A stretch of DNA of 64,000 bases, taken from Streptomyces kurssanovii. Lineage in GTDB: Bacteria; Actinomycetota; Actinomycetes; Streptomycetales; Streptomycetaceae. Under the pieces are notes generated by a model. That model was given only the letters and a program-made list of their open reading frames with translations. It was not told the DNA's origin and searched no databases. Location: assembly GCF_014649695.1 (NCBI RefSeq), contig NZ_BMTN01000016.1, positions 1 through 64,000 on the forward strand, given 5' to 3'. This document shows, piece by piece, positions 1 through 11,400 of this stretch; position 1 is the first letter of the stretch, and each line of letters begins with the position of its first letter. A program made the position numbers and the translations under genes.

Positions 1-1054
1 AGCCGTTCGCGTTCGTCCGCTCACCGATCGCCATATAGGCGGTGTCCTGACGGAACGGCACCGCCTGGTAGAGGGAGGCGGCGCCCGGATCGGGGCGCGG
101 TTCGCGGGCCGGTGGAGTCAGGTCACGGACCCGTTCGACGATGCGGCGCAGGTGCTCCGGGGTGGTGCCGCAGCAGCCGCCGACCAGGGACAGGCCGTAG
201 TCGGTGACGAACTGCTCCTGAGCGTCGGCGAGTTCGGCGGAGGTCAGGGGGTAGTGGGCGCCGTCCTTGCCGAGGACGGGCAGTCCGGCGTTGGGCATGC
301 AGGACAGCGGGATGCGGGAGTGGCGGGCCAGGTGGCGCAGGTGCTCGCTCATCTCGGCCGGTCCGGTGGCGCAGTTGAGGCCGATCATGTCGATGCCGAG
401 CGGCTCGAGCGCGGTCAGCGCGGCGCCGATCTCGGAGCCGAGCAGCATGGTGCCGGTCGTCTCGACCGTCACCGAGCAGATCAGCGGCGGGCGGCTGCCG
501 GTGGCGTCCATGGCGCGGCGGGCGCCGATGACCGCGGCCTTGGTCTGCAGCAAATCCTGGGTCGTCTCCACCAGCAGCGCGTCCGCGCCGCCGGCGATGA
601 GTCCTTCGGCGTTCGCCTGGTAGGCGTCGCGCAGCAGGGTGTAGGGGGCGTGCCCGAGGGTGGGGAGCTTGGTGCCGGGTCCCATGGAGCCGAGGACCCA
701 GCGCTGCTGCCCGGTGGAGGCGGTGTACGCGTCGGCGACCTCGCGGGCGATCCTGGCGCCCGCCTCGGACAGTTCGTGGACGCGTTCGGGGATGTCGTAC
801 TCCCCCAGTGCGGCGTGGTTGGCGCCGAAGGTGTTGGTCTCCACGCAGTCGACGCCGACGTCGAAGTAGGCCTCGTGGACGGAGCGGACGATGTCGGGGC
901 GGGTGACGTTGAGGACCTCGTTGCAGCCTTCGAGGTTCTGGAAGTCCTCGAGGGTGGGGTCCTGGGCCTGGAGCATGGTGCCCATGGCGCCGTCGGCCAC
1001 CACCACCCGGGTGGCGAGGGCTTCGCGCAGGGCGTCGATACGGGTGCCGGTCAC
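1..1054 (-). CDS. metH: Cobalamin-dependent methionine synthase, N-terminal part (runs off window)
   Basis: Transfers a methyl group from methyltetrahydrofolate via cobalamin to homocysteine, giving methionine for SAM synthesis. The gene starts at GTG 1054 and leaves the window at base 1 after about 351 codons. The visible part is the homocysteine-binding barrel, with VADGAMGTML near the start and the zinc-ligand segments NCATGP and GGCCGT. The window ends just inside the pterin-binding domain, at the AIGERTNANG signature. That signature separates MetH from a stand-alone homocysteine S-methyltransferase. The GTG start overlaps the TGA of the upstream kinase gene (GTGA), so translation is probably coupled. 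Together with metK and the kinase it forms a methyl-cycle cassette, which suits a cluster needing several N-methyl groups and a C-methyl group. Confidence 0.92.
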   Translation of the reverse strand, partial: MTGTRIDALREALATRVVVADGAMGTMLQAQDPTLEDFQNLEGCNEVLNVTRPDIVRSVHEAYFDVGVDCVETNTFGANHAALGEYDIPERVHELSEAGARIAREVADAYTASTGQQRWVLGSMGPGTKLPTLGHAPYTLLRDAYQANAEGLIAGGADALLVETTQDLLQTKAAVIGARRAMDATGSRPPLICSVTVETTGTMLLGSEIGAALTALEPLGIDMIGLNCATGPAEMSEHLRHLARHSRIPLSCMPNAGLPVLGKDGAHYPLTSAELADAQEQFVTDYGLSLVGGCCGTTPEHLRRIVERVRDLTPPAREPRPDPGAASLYQAVPFRQDTAYMAIGERTNANG

Positions 1055-2034
1055 GGCTGCTCCCCCAGTCCGGACGCGAGCAGGCGGGCGGCGGCGGATC
1101 CGTAGGCGCGTTCGGCGGTGGCCAGCAGTCGGGCGGGGTCCGCGTGGTAGGACTGCGAGCCGACCGCGCCGAGGGCCTCGGCGGCGAGGACGCAGCCCAG
1201 GCGGGCGGCGCCGGTGAGGTCCAGGCCGCGGGCGGTGCCGGCGAGGAACCCGGCCCGGAAGGCGTCGCCGACGCCGGTGGGGTCGGTGGCGGGCGCGTCG
1301 GGGACGGCGGGGACGGTCAGGGGTTCGTGGCCGGCGCGGTCGATGCGGACGCCGGCGCCGCCGAGGGTGGTGATCCAGGCGCCGACCTTGGCGAGGACGT
1401 CGGCGTGTTCCCAGCCGGTGCGTTCCAGCAGCAGGGCGGCCTCGTACTCGTTGGTGAACAGCCAGTGGGCGCCGTCGACGAGGTCGCGTACCTCGCTGCC
1501 CTCCAGGCGGGCGAGTTGCTGGGAGGGGTCGGCGGCGAACGGCAGGCCCAGCTCTCGGCACTCCGCCGTGTGGCGCAGCATCGCCGCCGGGTCGTTGGGG
1601 CAGACGAGGACGAGGTCGGGGCGGGCGCCGGTGGTGGTCAGGTGCCACAGGTCGATGTCGCGGGCCTCCTGCATGGCGCCCGCGTAGAAGGAGGCGATCT
1701 GGTTGGCGTCCTGGTCGGTGATGCACATGAAGCGGGCGGTCTGCCGCTCGGTGGAGACCAGGACCGGGCCGGTGTCGACGCCGTGTTCCTTGAGCCATAC
1801 CTCGTACTCGGCGAAGTCGCCGCCCACGGCGCCGACCAGCAGGGGGGTGAGGCCGAGGCTGCCGAGGCCGAAGGCGACGTTGGCCGCCACTCCGCCCCGG
1901 CGCACCTCGAGTCCGTCGACCAGGAAGGAGAGCGAGACATGAGCGAGCTGGTCGGGGATCAGCTGATCCGCGAACCGGCCGGGGAAGACCATCAGATGGT
2001 CGGTGGCGATGGAACCGGTGACAGCGATGCGCAC
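1051..2034 (-). CDS. PfkB-family sugar/nucleoside kinase, probably adenosine kinase
   Basis: 327-residue ribokinase/PfkB-family kinase. Near the N-terminus it shows the glycine-rich GGVAANVAFGLGSLG segment, and near residue 255 the ATP/anion-hole signature DPTGVGDAFRAGF with its catalytic Asp. The GTG start at 2034 (VRIAVTGSIATD) begins the recognisable fold; in-frame sequence upstream of it lies within metK and is not coding here. It sits between metK (28-bp gap) and metH (GTGA overlap). That position suggests a methyl-cycle role: salvage of adenosine released from S-adenosylhomocysteine. Members of this family between metK and metH are often annotated as adenosine kinase. The substrate is inferred from context and is not shown by the sequence; another nucleoside or sugar is possible. 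Confidence 0.85.
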   Translation of the reverse strand: MRIAVTGSIATDHLMVFPGRFADQLIPDQLAHVSLSFLVDGLEVRRGGVAANVAFGLGSLGLTPLLVGAVGGDFAEYEVWLKEHGVDTGPVLVSTERQTARFMCITDQDANQIASFYAGAMQEARDIDLWHLTTTGARPDLVLVCPNDPAAMLRHTAECRELGLPFAADPSQQLARLEGSEVRDLVDGAHWLFTNEYEAALLLERTGWEHADVLAKVGAWITTLGGAGVRIDRAGHEPLTVPAVPDAPATDPTGVGDAFRAGFLAGTARGLDLTGAARLGCVLAAEALGAVGSQSYHADPARLLATAERAYGSAAARLLASGLGEQP

Positions 2035-2062
2035 GTCAGGTCTCCTCACAGGTCCGGCCGGC

Positions 2063-3271
<1,209 letters not shown>

Positions 3272-3303
3272 GATTCTCCAGGAAGCAGCGGGCGGACGGG
3301 GCG

Positions 3304-4137
3304 TCAGGCGGTGGTGAGGGCGTGGCGGCTCTCGGGGCGGGCCAGACCGAGGCGTTCGCGCAGGGTGGCGGCCGGGGCGCGGTCCGGGCGGCCGGGCCGG
3401 GCGGCGAGCGCGGCCAGAACCGGGTCGTCGGAGCCGGTGAGGGCCACGGTGAAGCCGTCCGCGGGGCTGTCGGCGGGCAGTTCGGCGGCCGGGCCGGGCA
3501 GCGGCAGGAGGACCTTGGCGTGCGGTGCCTGCTGCTTCACCCGGGCGGCGTCGGCCGCCTCGTCGAGCAGGACGAGGTCGGCGGCCGCGGCGAGGGCGGG
3601 GCCGGTGACGGCGACGACGGGGTGGCCCTGCGGCGGGCGGGCGACGTTGAGGGGGCCGGCGACGTCGAAGTGCCGGCCCTGGTGGTCGAGTCGGTGGACG
3701 GCGGGCAGCCGCCAGTACAGGCCGTCGGCGCGGTCGTGGACGAAGGCGTCGTCGTCGAAGCTGTCCCACAGGCCGCGTACGACGTCGATCAGTTCGCCGG
3801 TGCGGCCCTCGGGGTCGGTGGCGTCCGTGGCCGCGAGCCAGCCGGTGCGGCCGTGGGCGAGGTGGTCGAGCGAGGCGGTGATCCGGGCCACGTGGTAGGG
3901 GGCCTGGTCGGCCGGGAGCGGGGCGGTGATCAGCCCGATGTGCTCGGTGACGGCGGCCAGCGCGGCGGTCAGCGTCGTCGTCTCGAACCGGCCCTGTGCG
4001 CCGGCGGCGGCGCGGTCGTCGATCAGGACCGCGTCGAATCCGGCGGCCTCGGCGGCGCGCACGGCGCGGGTGAGCGTGCCGAGCGAGGTCGCGGGGCCGC
4101 GGGTGTCGAGGGTGGCGACGAGGATGGGCGCGGTCAT
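3304..4137 (-). CDS. snaB: Pristinamycin IIA synthase small subunit (luciferase-like)
   Basis: 277-residue luciferase-like (FMNH2-dependent) protein. It opens with [29 protein letters not shown] and contains [13 protein letters not shown] and a shortened barrel. This is much shorter than its neighbour and is the size I recall for SnaB of S. pristinaespiralis. With SnaA it forms the PIIA synthase that oxidises the D-proline of PIIB to dehydroproline, using reduced flavin from a separate reductase (SnaC, not in the window). The ATG overlaps the TGA of snaA (ATGA), so equimolar, coupled translation of the two subunits is likely. The C-terminal third is poorly conserved relative to bacterial luciferases. 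I infer a structural or FMN-site supporting role, as for the beta subunit of luciferase. Confidence 0.9.
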   Translation of the reverse strand: MTAPILVATLDTRGPATSLGTLTRAVRAAEAAGFDAVLIDDRAAAGAQGRFETTTLTAALAAVTEHIGLITAPLPADQAPYHVARITASLDHLAHGRTGWLAATDATDPEGRTGELIDVVRGLWDSFDDDAFVHDRADGLYWRLPAVHRLDHQGRHFDVAGPLNVARPPQGHPVVAVTGPALAAAADLVLLDEAADAARVKQQAPHAKVLLPLPGPAAELPADSPADGFTVALTGSDDPVLAALAARPGRPDRAPAATLRERLGLARPESRHALTTA

Positions 4138-5402
4138 GCCGCTGCACCTGCCTTCCGGGGGGCGTCGATGCCGAGGTTGGCCCGCAGGGTGGTGCCCTCG
4201 TAGCCCGAGCGGTACAGGCCGCGGCGCTGCAGTTCGGGCACCACGTGGTCGACGAAGTCGTCGGCGGAGCCCGGCAGGTACGGGAAGTCGATGTTGAAGC
4301 CGTCGGCGCCGCGGCCGGTGAACCAGCTCTCCATGTGGTCGGCGAGCTGCTCCGGTGTGCCGACGACGATGTCGCCCATCAGCCGCAGCGCCAGCTCGCG
4401 GATGCTGAGGTTCTCGCGCCTGGCCAGGCCGATCAGCCGCTCGGTCGTCGACTGGGACTGGTTGGTGTACGGGATGTCGGGGACCGGCCCGTCGATCGGG
4501 TACGCGCTCAGGTCGACGTCGCCGAGGTGGTCCTGGAGGGTGCGCAGGGCGACATGGTCGTGGGTGAGGTCCTGCAGTTCCTGCAGGCGCTGCTTCGCCT
4601 CGGTCTCGGTGGCGGCGACGATCGGCGCGAGGGTCGGCCACACGAGGACCTTTTCGGGGTCGCGGCCGTGCGCCGCGACGCGTGCCTTGAGGTCGCCGTA
4701 GAAGTCCTGGGCGTCGGAGAGCCGGTTGTGCCGGGTGAAGATGACCTCGGCGTGCCGGGCGGCGAACTCGCGTCCCACGGGCGAGGAGCCGGCCTGGATG
4801 ATGACGGGGCGGCCCTGCGGGGGGCGGGCGATCCCGAGCGGGCCGGGGACCTCGAAGTGGGTGCCGCGGTGGTCGACGGGGCGGCCGTCGCTGTCCCACA
4901 GCTTCTTGACGACGTCGATGAACTCCTCGGCCCGCTCGTAGCGTTTGCCGTGCTCCAGGTGCTCGGGGAAGCCGAAGTTGGCGGACTCCCACGGTGCGGC
5001 GGAGGTGACCACGTTCCAGCCGGCCCGGCCGCCGCTGAGGTGGTCGAGGGAGGCGAAGCGGGCGGCGATGTGCGCCGGTTCGTTGTACGTGGTGGTGGCG
5101 GTGGCGCACAGTCCGATGTGCTCGGTGGCGGCCGCGTAGGCGGCGAGCAGGGTGAGCGGTTCGAAGTGCTCGGTGCGCGAGGTGCGGCACAGGGAGTCCA
5201 GGCGGGTGCCCCACACGGCGACGATGTCCGCGATGAACACGGCGTCGAACAGGCCGCGTTCGAGGGTGCGGGCGTTGTCGCGGTGGAACTCGAAGTCGAG
5301 CTGGGCGTCCGCCTTGGTCGCCGGGTGGCGCCAGGCGGCCACATGGCCGCCGGGGCCGTCGATGATGCCGGCGAGGGTGATGCGCCGGCGGGGTGCGGTC
5401 AT
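4134..5402 (-). CDS. snaA: Pristinamycin IIA synthase large subunit (flavin-dependent monooxygenase)
   Basis: 422-residue member of the NtaA/SnaA/DszA branch of FMN-dependent monooxygenases. It has the family N-terminus ([18 protein letters not shown]), [31 protein letters not shown] in the barrel, and the [10 protein letters not shown] and [20 protein letters not shown] segments typical of the subgroup. The length matches the SnaA I remember. It should carry the active site that converts pristinamycin IIB to IIA by oxidation of the proline ring, using FMNH2 from a separate reductase. The ATG at 5402 has a GAGGAG Shine-Dalgarno and lies 18 bp after the NRPS that installs that proline. The substrate-adding and substrate-oxidising steps therefore share one transcript. 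No promoter is visible in the 18-bp gap. Confidence 0.92.
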   Translation of the reverse strand: MTAPRRRITLAGIIDGPGGHVAAWRHPATKADAQLDFEFHRDNARTLERGLFDAVFIADIVAVWGTRLDSLCRTSRTEHFEPLTLLAAYAAATEHIGLCATATTTYNEPAHIAARFASLDHLSGGRAGWNVVTSAAPWESANFGFPEHLEHGKRYERAEEFIDVVKKLWDSDGRPVDHRGTHFEVPGPLGIARPPQGRPVIIQAGSSPVGREFAARHAEVIFTRHNRLSDAQDFYGDLKARVAAHGRDPEKVLVWPTLAPIVAATETEAKQRLQELQDLTHDHVALRTLQDHLGDVDLSAYPIDGPVPDIPYTNQSQSTTERLIGLARRENLSIRELALRLMGDIVVGTPEQLADHMESWFTGRGADGFNIDFPYLPGSADDFVDHVVPELQRRGLYRSGYEGTTLRANLGIDAPRKAGAAA

Positions 5403-5420
5403 GGTCGGTGTCTCCTCGGT

Positions 5421-8400
5421 TCAGTTCTTGACGGCGGACGCCAGGATCCGGGCGAGGCTGCGCACGTTGTCGCCGGTCAGCATGGTCACGTGGTTGCCCG
5501 GCACGACCCGGATGGCGAGGTCTTCGACGTGGTCCTCCCAGCCGAGGCCGGGGCGGCCGTGGAACCGGTCGCTCTCGTCGTAGTCGGTGCCCTTGCCGAA
5601 GCCGGTGTCCCCCGCGCGCAGCACGACGACGGGACCGGCATAGGCGCGGGGCCGGTAGCGCTGGATCGCCTCGACGCTGTCGCGCATCAGCGCGACCGGG
5701 TCGCCGCCGCCGTCGCCGCGCATCCACTCGGCGATCTGGGAGATCTCGGCGAGGTAGGCGGCGGACCCGTCGGGCTCCGCGGTGGCGGCGGCCGGGGCGC
5801 CGTCGGGGGCGGGGGCTTCGGGCCCGGTGGTGGTGGACGCCGGTTCGGGGGTGCGGCCCTCGGCGACCGCGCGCAGCTGGTTGGTGAACGAGCCGTCCGC
5901 CTCCGCGTCGGTCAGCTCACCGTCCGGCGCGCCCGCGTCGACCATCACCACCAGCGGCGGTGTGCCGCCCTGCGCGGTGATCAGCTGGGCGATCTCGTAG
6001 GCGATGACGCCGCCGCCGGAGAAGCCGCCCAGCACGATCCGCTCCCCCGATTCCAGTACGGGGGCGAGCGCCTGGAGGTAGTGCTCGGCCAGCTGCTCCG
6101 TGGAGCGGTACTGAGGCTCGGGGTCGTCGACGCGCGGGTCGCGGATGCCGACGAGCGCCTCGGGGCCGGGGTAGCCGGCGGCGAGCTGCGCGTAGCAGGC
6201 GACCTGGCCGCCCGGGGGGTGGACGAGGTGGACGGTGCCGGCGCCGGGCCGGCGGGCGGGACGCAGCGGTACGAGGACCGATGCGGCGCCGCCGTCACCC
6301 GTGCCGTCGTCGGGGGTCTCGGCGAGGAGACGGGCGAGCAGGCCGGCCCGGGGGTGGGCAAGCAGTTCGTCCAGGCGCAGGGTGCGGCCGGTGCGCAGGC
6401 TGATCTCGCGCAGCAGCCGCATGGCCAGCAGGGAGTGGCCGCCGGCTTCGAAGAAGTGCTCGCCGGGGTCGACGTCGGTGGTGCCGAAGACGGTCTGCCA
6501 CGCCTGCTTGACCAGGTCCGCCTCCGGGCCCTCCGGCCAGTGGGCGGGCTCTTCGCCGGTGTCGTCCGGCTGCTCGGAGCGTTCGGCCATCCGCGGCAGG
6601 TCCGCGTCGGTGACGGTGGCCAGCACGTCGGCGACGGTGGTGGCCTCGTCGTCGGTGGCGGGCAGTTCGCGCAGCAGCCGGGCGCACTGGGCGACCAGCT
6701 TCTCCGCGTCCGCGTCGGCGATCCGGCCGCGGTCGTGGACGGCGGCGAGGACGAGGCTGCCGTCCACGTCGCGGTAGGCGAGCAGGGTGACCGGGAACGC
6801 GGTCTGCGAGCCGGCCGCGTCGGGCAGCTCCACGCGGATGCCCTGGGCGGCGAGGGCGGATTCCAGGTCGCCGGAGGAGCGCGGATAGTTCTCGAAGACG
6901 ATGAGGCTCTCGACGAGCTTCTCGCCCGGCCTGCGGCCGCTCCACTCGTGGATCTGGCCGGTGGAGACCCACTCGTAGGCCGCCATGTCCAGGGCCTGGT
7001 CGCGCAGTTCGGTCAACAGCCGGGGAAGGCTGTGTCCGGGGTCGACCTGGATGGTCATGGGCAGCGAGTTCATCAGCAGCCCCGGCAGCCGCTCGACCGC
7101 GTCGAGGGCGATGCCGCGGCCGGAGACGGTCACACCGAAACCGACCGGCGCCGGGCCGCTGGTGCCGCCCGCCCGGTACAGCAGCAGCGCCCACACGGCC
7201 TGCAGGGCACTGGACTCGGTGGCGGCGCGGGCCGCGGCCCAGGCGCGCAGCCGGTCGGCCTCCGCGGCGCTGAGCCGGCACTCCGCGCGGCCCGAGCCGC
7301 TCTGGCCGGTCGCCGGACCCGGGATGGCGGGCTGGACGACGGGCGCGGCGGCCGGGACGGCGTCGGACCAGAACTCCCGGGCGGGGGCGGTGTCCTGCTC
7401 GGACAGCCATTGCGAGTAGTCGCGCACGTCCGGGCGCCGCTCGCCGCCGGGCAGCGCGCCGCCGGCGAGATAGGCGCGGTAGAACTCCTGGAGCAGGATG
7501 GACACGCTCCAGCCGTCGAGCAGGACGTGGTGGAAGGTGAGCAGGATCCGCACCGACAGCGGCTCCACGCCGCCGGCGGGCGCCGGGTCGTCGACGAGGG
7601 TGACGCGCAGCAGTCCCGGGGTGCGCAGGTCGAAGCCGCGCAGCCGGTCGCGTTCCATCAGCGCGTCGAAGTCGGCCTCGCCGGCGGCGTGCCGGGTGAC
7701 CTCGGCGGTGACGTGGTCGTGCAGGACCAGGCAGGGCTCGTCCTGCCAGTCGAAGGAGGCCCGCAGCACGGTCTCGCGGTCGAACACCGACTGCCAGGCG
7801 GCGGTGAACCGGTCGGTGTCCAAAGGGCCGTGCCAGCGCCAGAACAGCTGCTCCACGTAGCGGCCGGTGCCGGGGTGGGCGAGGGCGTCCAGGAGCAGGC
7901 CGTGCTGCTGGGGGGTGACGGGCACGGTCCCGGGACCGTCACCGGCGCCGCCGTCACTGTGGTCGCCGTCCCCGTCGCCGCTGTGGGCCGGAGCCGGGGC
8001 GGCGGGAAGGGCGAGTGCGGGGCGCGGGGCGGGGCGCGTGGTGCCGGGAGCGGTGATCTCGGCCGGGGTCACCGCATGCGGGTCGGCGCCCGCGAGGGTG
8101 GCCAGCACCCAGCTCATCTGCTCGACGAGCGCGTCGACGCCGGCCTCGTCCACACCGTCCGCGGGGCTCGGCACCCAGGTCAGGCCCATGCGCAGCCGGC
8201 CGCCGTGGACGATGCCGTACACCTCGATGCCGTACACGCGCTCGCAGCGGGCCGAGTGCTCGCGCGGGATGGGACGGCCCGACATGCGGAAGCCGCCGTT
8301 CGGGCTCAACTGGTCGGCCTGGCCGTAGTAGTTGAAGCACACCAGGGCGGGCGGCAGGTCACGCAGCAGGGTGCGCAGCCCGGCGTCCGGGGAGAATTCG

Positions 8401-11400
8401 CGGCAGGCGCCGAAGCCGACGCCGCCGTCCGGTACGGCGGTCAGCGCCGTACCGATCTCGGCGAGGTACTGCTCGGGGTGCACGGAGCGGTCCGCGCCCA
8501 GGACGACGGGGTGGATGGAGGTGAACCAGCCGACGGTGCGGAACAGTTCGTCGCGGCCGTGCCGTCCGTGGGTCTCCACGTCGAACGTCACGGCGCGGCT
8601 GCCCCGCCAGCGGGCGAGGGCCTGCGCGAACGCGCCCGTCATCACCTGGTGCACCTGAAGGCCCAGCCGGCGCGGCAGCGGGCCGATGAGCCGGGCGGTC
8701 GCCTCCTCGTCGAGGCTGAACTCGACCCGGCGGATGTGCTCCTCGTCCGGCGCGGGCGTGGTCAGCAGCAGGGTCTGCGCCTCGGCGCGGGCGGCCGCGA
8801 GGGCGCGCCAGTAGTCGGCCTCGCCGGGCCGGGCGGCGACGGCGGGCAGGGAGGCGACCCAGTCCTCGTAGCGGCACGCCTCCTCGGGCAGTGCGGGCAG
8901 GGCGCCCTCGGTGAGGGAGGCGAGGGCGTGCTCGAGGTCCTCCAGCAGGATGCGCCAGGAGACGCCGTCCACGACCAGGTGGTGGACGGCGATCAGCAGA
9001 TGGGTGGGGGCGGCGTCCGGGGAGCGCCGGTCGTGGGCGAGCAGGGCCCGCACATGCACGCCGCGCAGCGGGTCCAGGCTGCGCTCGAGGTCCTCCATCG
9101 CCCGGTCGAGCTCCGGGTCGCTGGTGATGTCCCGCTCCCACAGGACCTCCCGCGCCGGGTAGGCGGCGAACGGCGCGGCGCGGACCATGAGCCGGCCGGC
9201 GCCCTCCTGGTCGTCGGGGTCCTCGTCGAACCGGGCCGACAGGGCGGGGTGGGCGGCGACGACCGCTTGCAGGGCCAGCCGCAGGACGGTGGGGTCGACG
9301 GATTCGTTCAGCTCCAGCAGGACGGACTGGTTCCACTGGTGGAGGTCGGTCCTGATGTGCCGGAAGAACCACGTCTGGACGGGCGCGAGCGGTGACACCG
9401 GCCCGGCGGCCGGCGCGGCGGGCCGGGTCTCTTCGCCTTCGGCGTCGTCGGCCCGGGCTCCGGCGGGGACGCCGGCGCCGAGGTGGGCGGCGAGGTCGGC
9501 CAGGACGGGGTTGCGGTAGATGTCGCGCATGGCGAGCGTGAACCCGGCGCGGCGCAGCCGGGAGACGAGCTGCATGGCGAGGATGGAGTCCCCGCCGGCC
9601 TCGAAGAACTGCGCCTGGTCCCCGGCGTCCCCGAGCAGCTCCGCCCATACGCCGCGCACGCTCTCCAGCACCTGCGCCGACGGCACGGCCGCGGCGGCCG
9701 GCACCGGTCCCCCGGCCCCGCCGGGGGCCCGCGAGCCGGCGGGCCGCGCCGGAGCGGTCGCTGCGGGCGGCGTGACATGGCCGGTCGGCGCGGGCGCCGT
9801 GGGCGGCGTGACATGGCCGGTCGGCGCGGTGGCGGCCGGGGCCGCCGAACCACCCGCTGCGGGCGAGGTGTCGGCGGCCGGGGCCGACGCGGGCGGCGTG
9901 GCCCACGCGGTGGCGCCCTGGGTCGCCTCCTGCGGTGAACCGCCCGTCGCGGGCGGGACGGTGGCGGCCGGGGCCGCCTCCCGCGCCGGGGCGTCCGCCG
10001 TCGTGGTCAGGCGGGCGAGGGCCTGGCGGTCGGTCTTGCCGTTGGGCAGCAGGGGGATGCGCGGGACCTGGTGCAGGTGGGCCGGGAGCATGTGGGACGG
10101 GAGCAGGGGCTTGAGGGCCTGGCGGATCGTCGCCGGGTCCGTCGCCGGGGCCACCACGTGGGCCACGATCTGGAGGCTGCCGTGGGCGTGGCGGACCGCT
10201 TGGACCGTGGCGTCCTCGACGCCGTCGAGGCACAGCAACGCGGCCCTCACCTCGCCGAGTTCGACCCGGTTTCCGTTGATCTTCACCTGGTCGTCGAGGC
10301 GGCCCAGGTGGGTGAGCGTGCCGCCCGGCAGCAGCCGGACCAGGTCGCCGGTGCGGTAGACGGTCTCGCTGCGGCCGCCGAGGTCGAGCGTGCGGTAGCG
10401 GTCGGCGGTGCGTTCCGGGTCGCCGATGTAGCCGTCGGAGACGGTGCCGCCGCCGATCCACAGCTCGCCCGGCGCGCCGGGCGGCAGGGGCCGCTGGTGT
10501 TCGTCGAGGACGTGGCAGCGGATGTTGTCGAACGGCACGCCGATCGGCACCTCCGCGCGGCGTGTCCAGAACGCGTCGTCGCCGCGGGCCCAGGAGAAGA
10601 CCGTGGAGTAGGAGGTCTCGGTCGGCCCGTAGGCGTTGTGCAGCCGGGCCGGGTGGGCGGCCTCGAAGGCGGTGCGCAGCTCGTTGGGCAGGGACTCCCC
10701 CGTCGAGACGACGGTGCGCAGGCTGCGGTTGGCCCCGAAGTTCTCCGCCTCCAGGAGCAGGCGGAGCTGGGAGGGAACCGCGTGCAGCAGCGTGACGCCG
10801 TGCCGTTCCAGGGTCTCGGCCAGCAGGTCGGGGTCACGTTCCGCGTCGGGCGGTGCGACGGCGAGCCGTGCACCCGCGACGAGGGCGACGAGCATCTCGT
10901 GGGCGCTGACGTCGAAGGTGAACGGCGCCTTGAGGAGCATCGTGTCGCCGGGGCCGATGCCGAAGTGCCGTATCGCGGCGAGCACATCGGTGACCAGGGC
11001 GCGGTGGCTGAGCTGGACGCCCTTGGGGGTGCCGGTGGAGCCGGAGGTGTAGAGGATGTGCAGCGCGCTGGAGGGCGCCGGCCCCTGCACCGCGGCTGCC
11101 GTGCCCGGCTGCGCCAGTTCGGCGGCCGGCACCTGCTGCGGGCCCGGGGGGCAGGCCGCTGCCGTATCGGGGTCCACGACCGCGAGCCGCATGCCGCTGC
11201 TGTCGGCGATGTGGCGGCGGCGTGCCTCGGGGTGGGCGGCGTCCAGGGGGACGTAGGCGGCCCCGGTGCGCAGGACGGCGAGCATCACGGCGACGGCCTC
11301 GTCGCTGCGGGGCAGGAGGATGCCGACCCGGTCGCCGGCGCGCACGCCGCGGGCGGTGAGCCCGGCCGCGTAGGCCTCGATGCGGGCGTCCAGGTCGCGG

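Noticed and set aside
4245-9395. A plus-strand open frame of 1716 codons opposite snaA and snaD
   Set aside because: Composition is Gly/Val/Ala/Gln-rich with no motifs; it is the antisense shadow created by high GC3 in the NRPS gene. The same holds for the long plus frames at 10071, 21210 and elsewhere.
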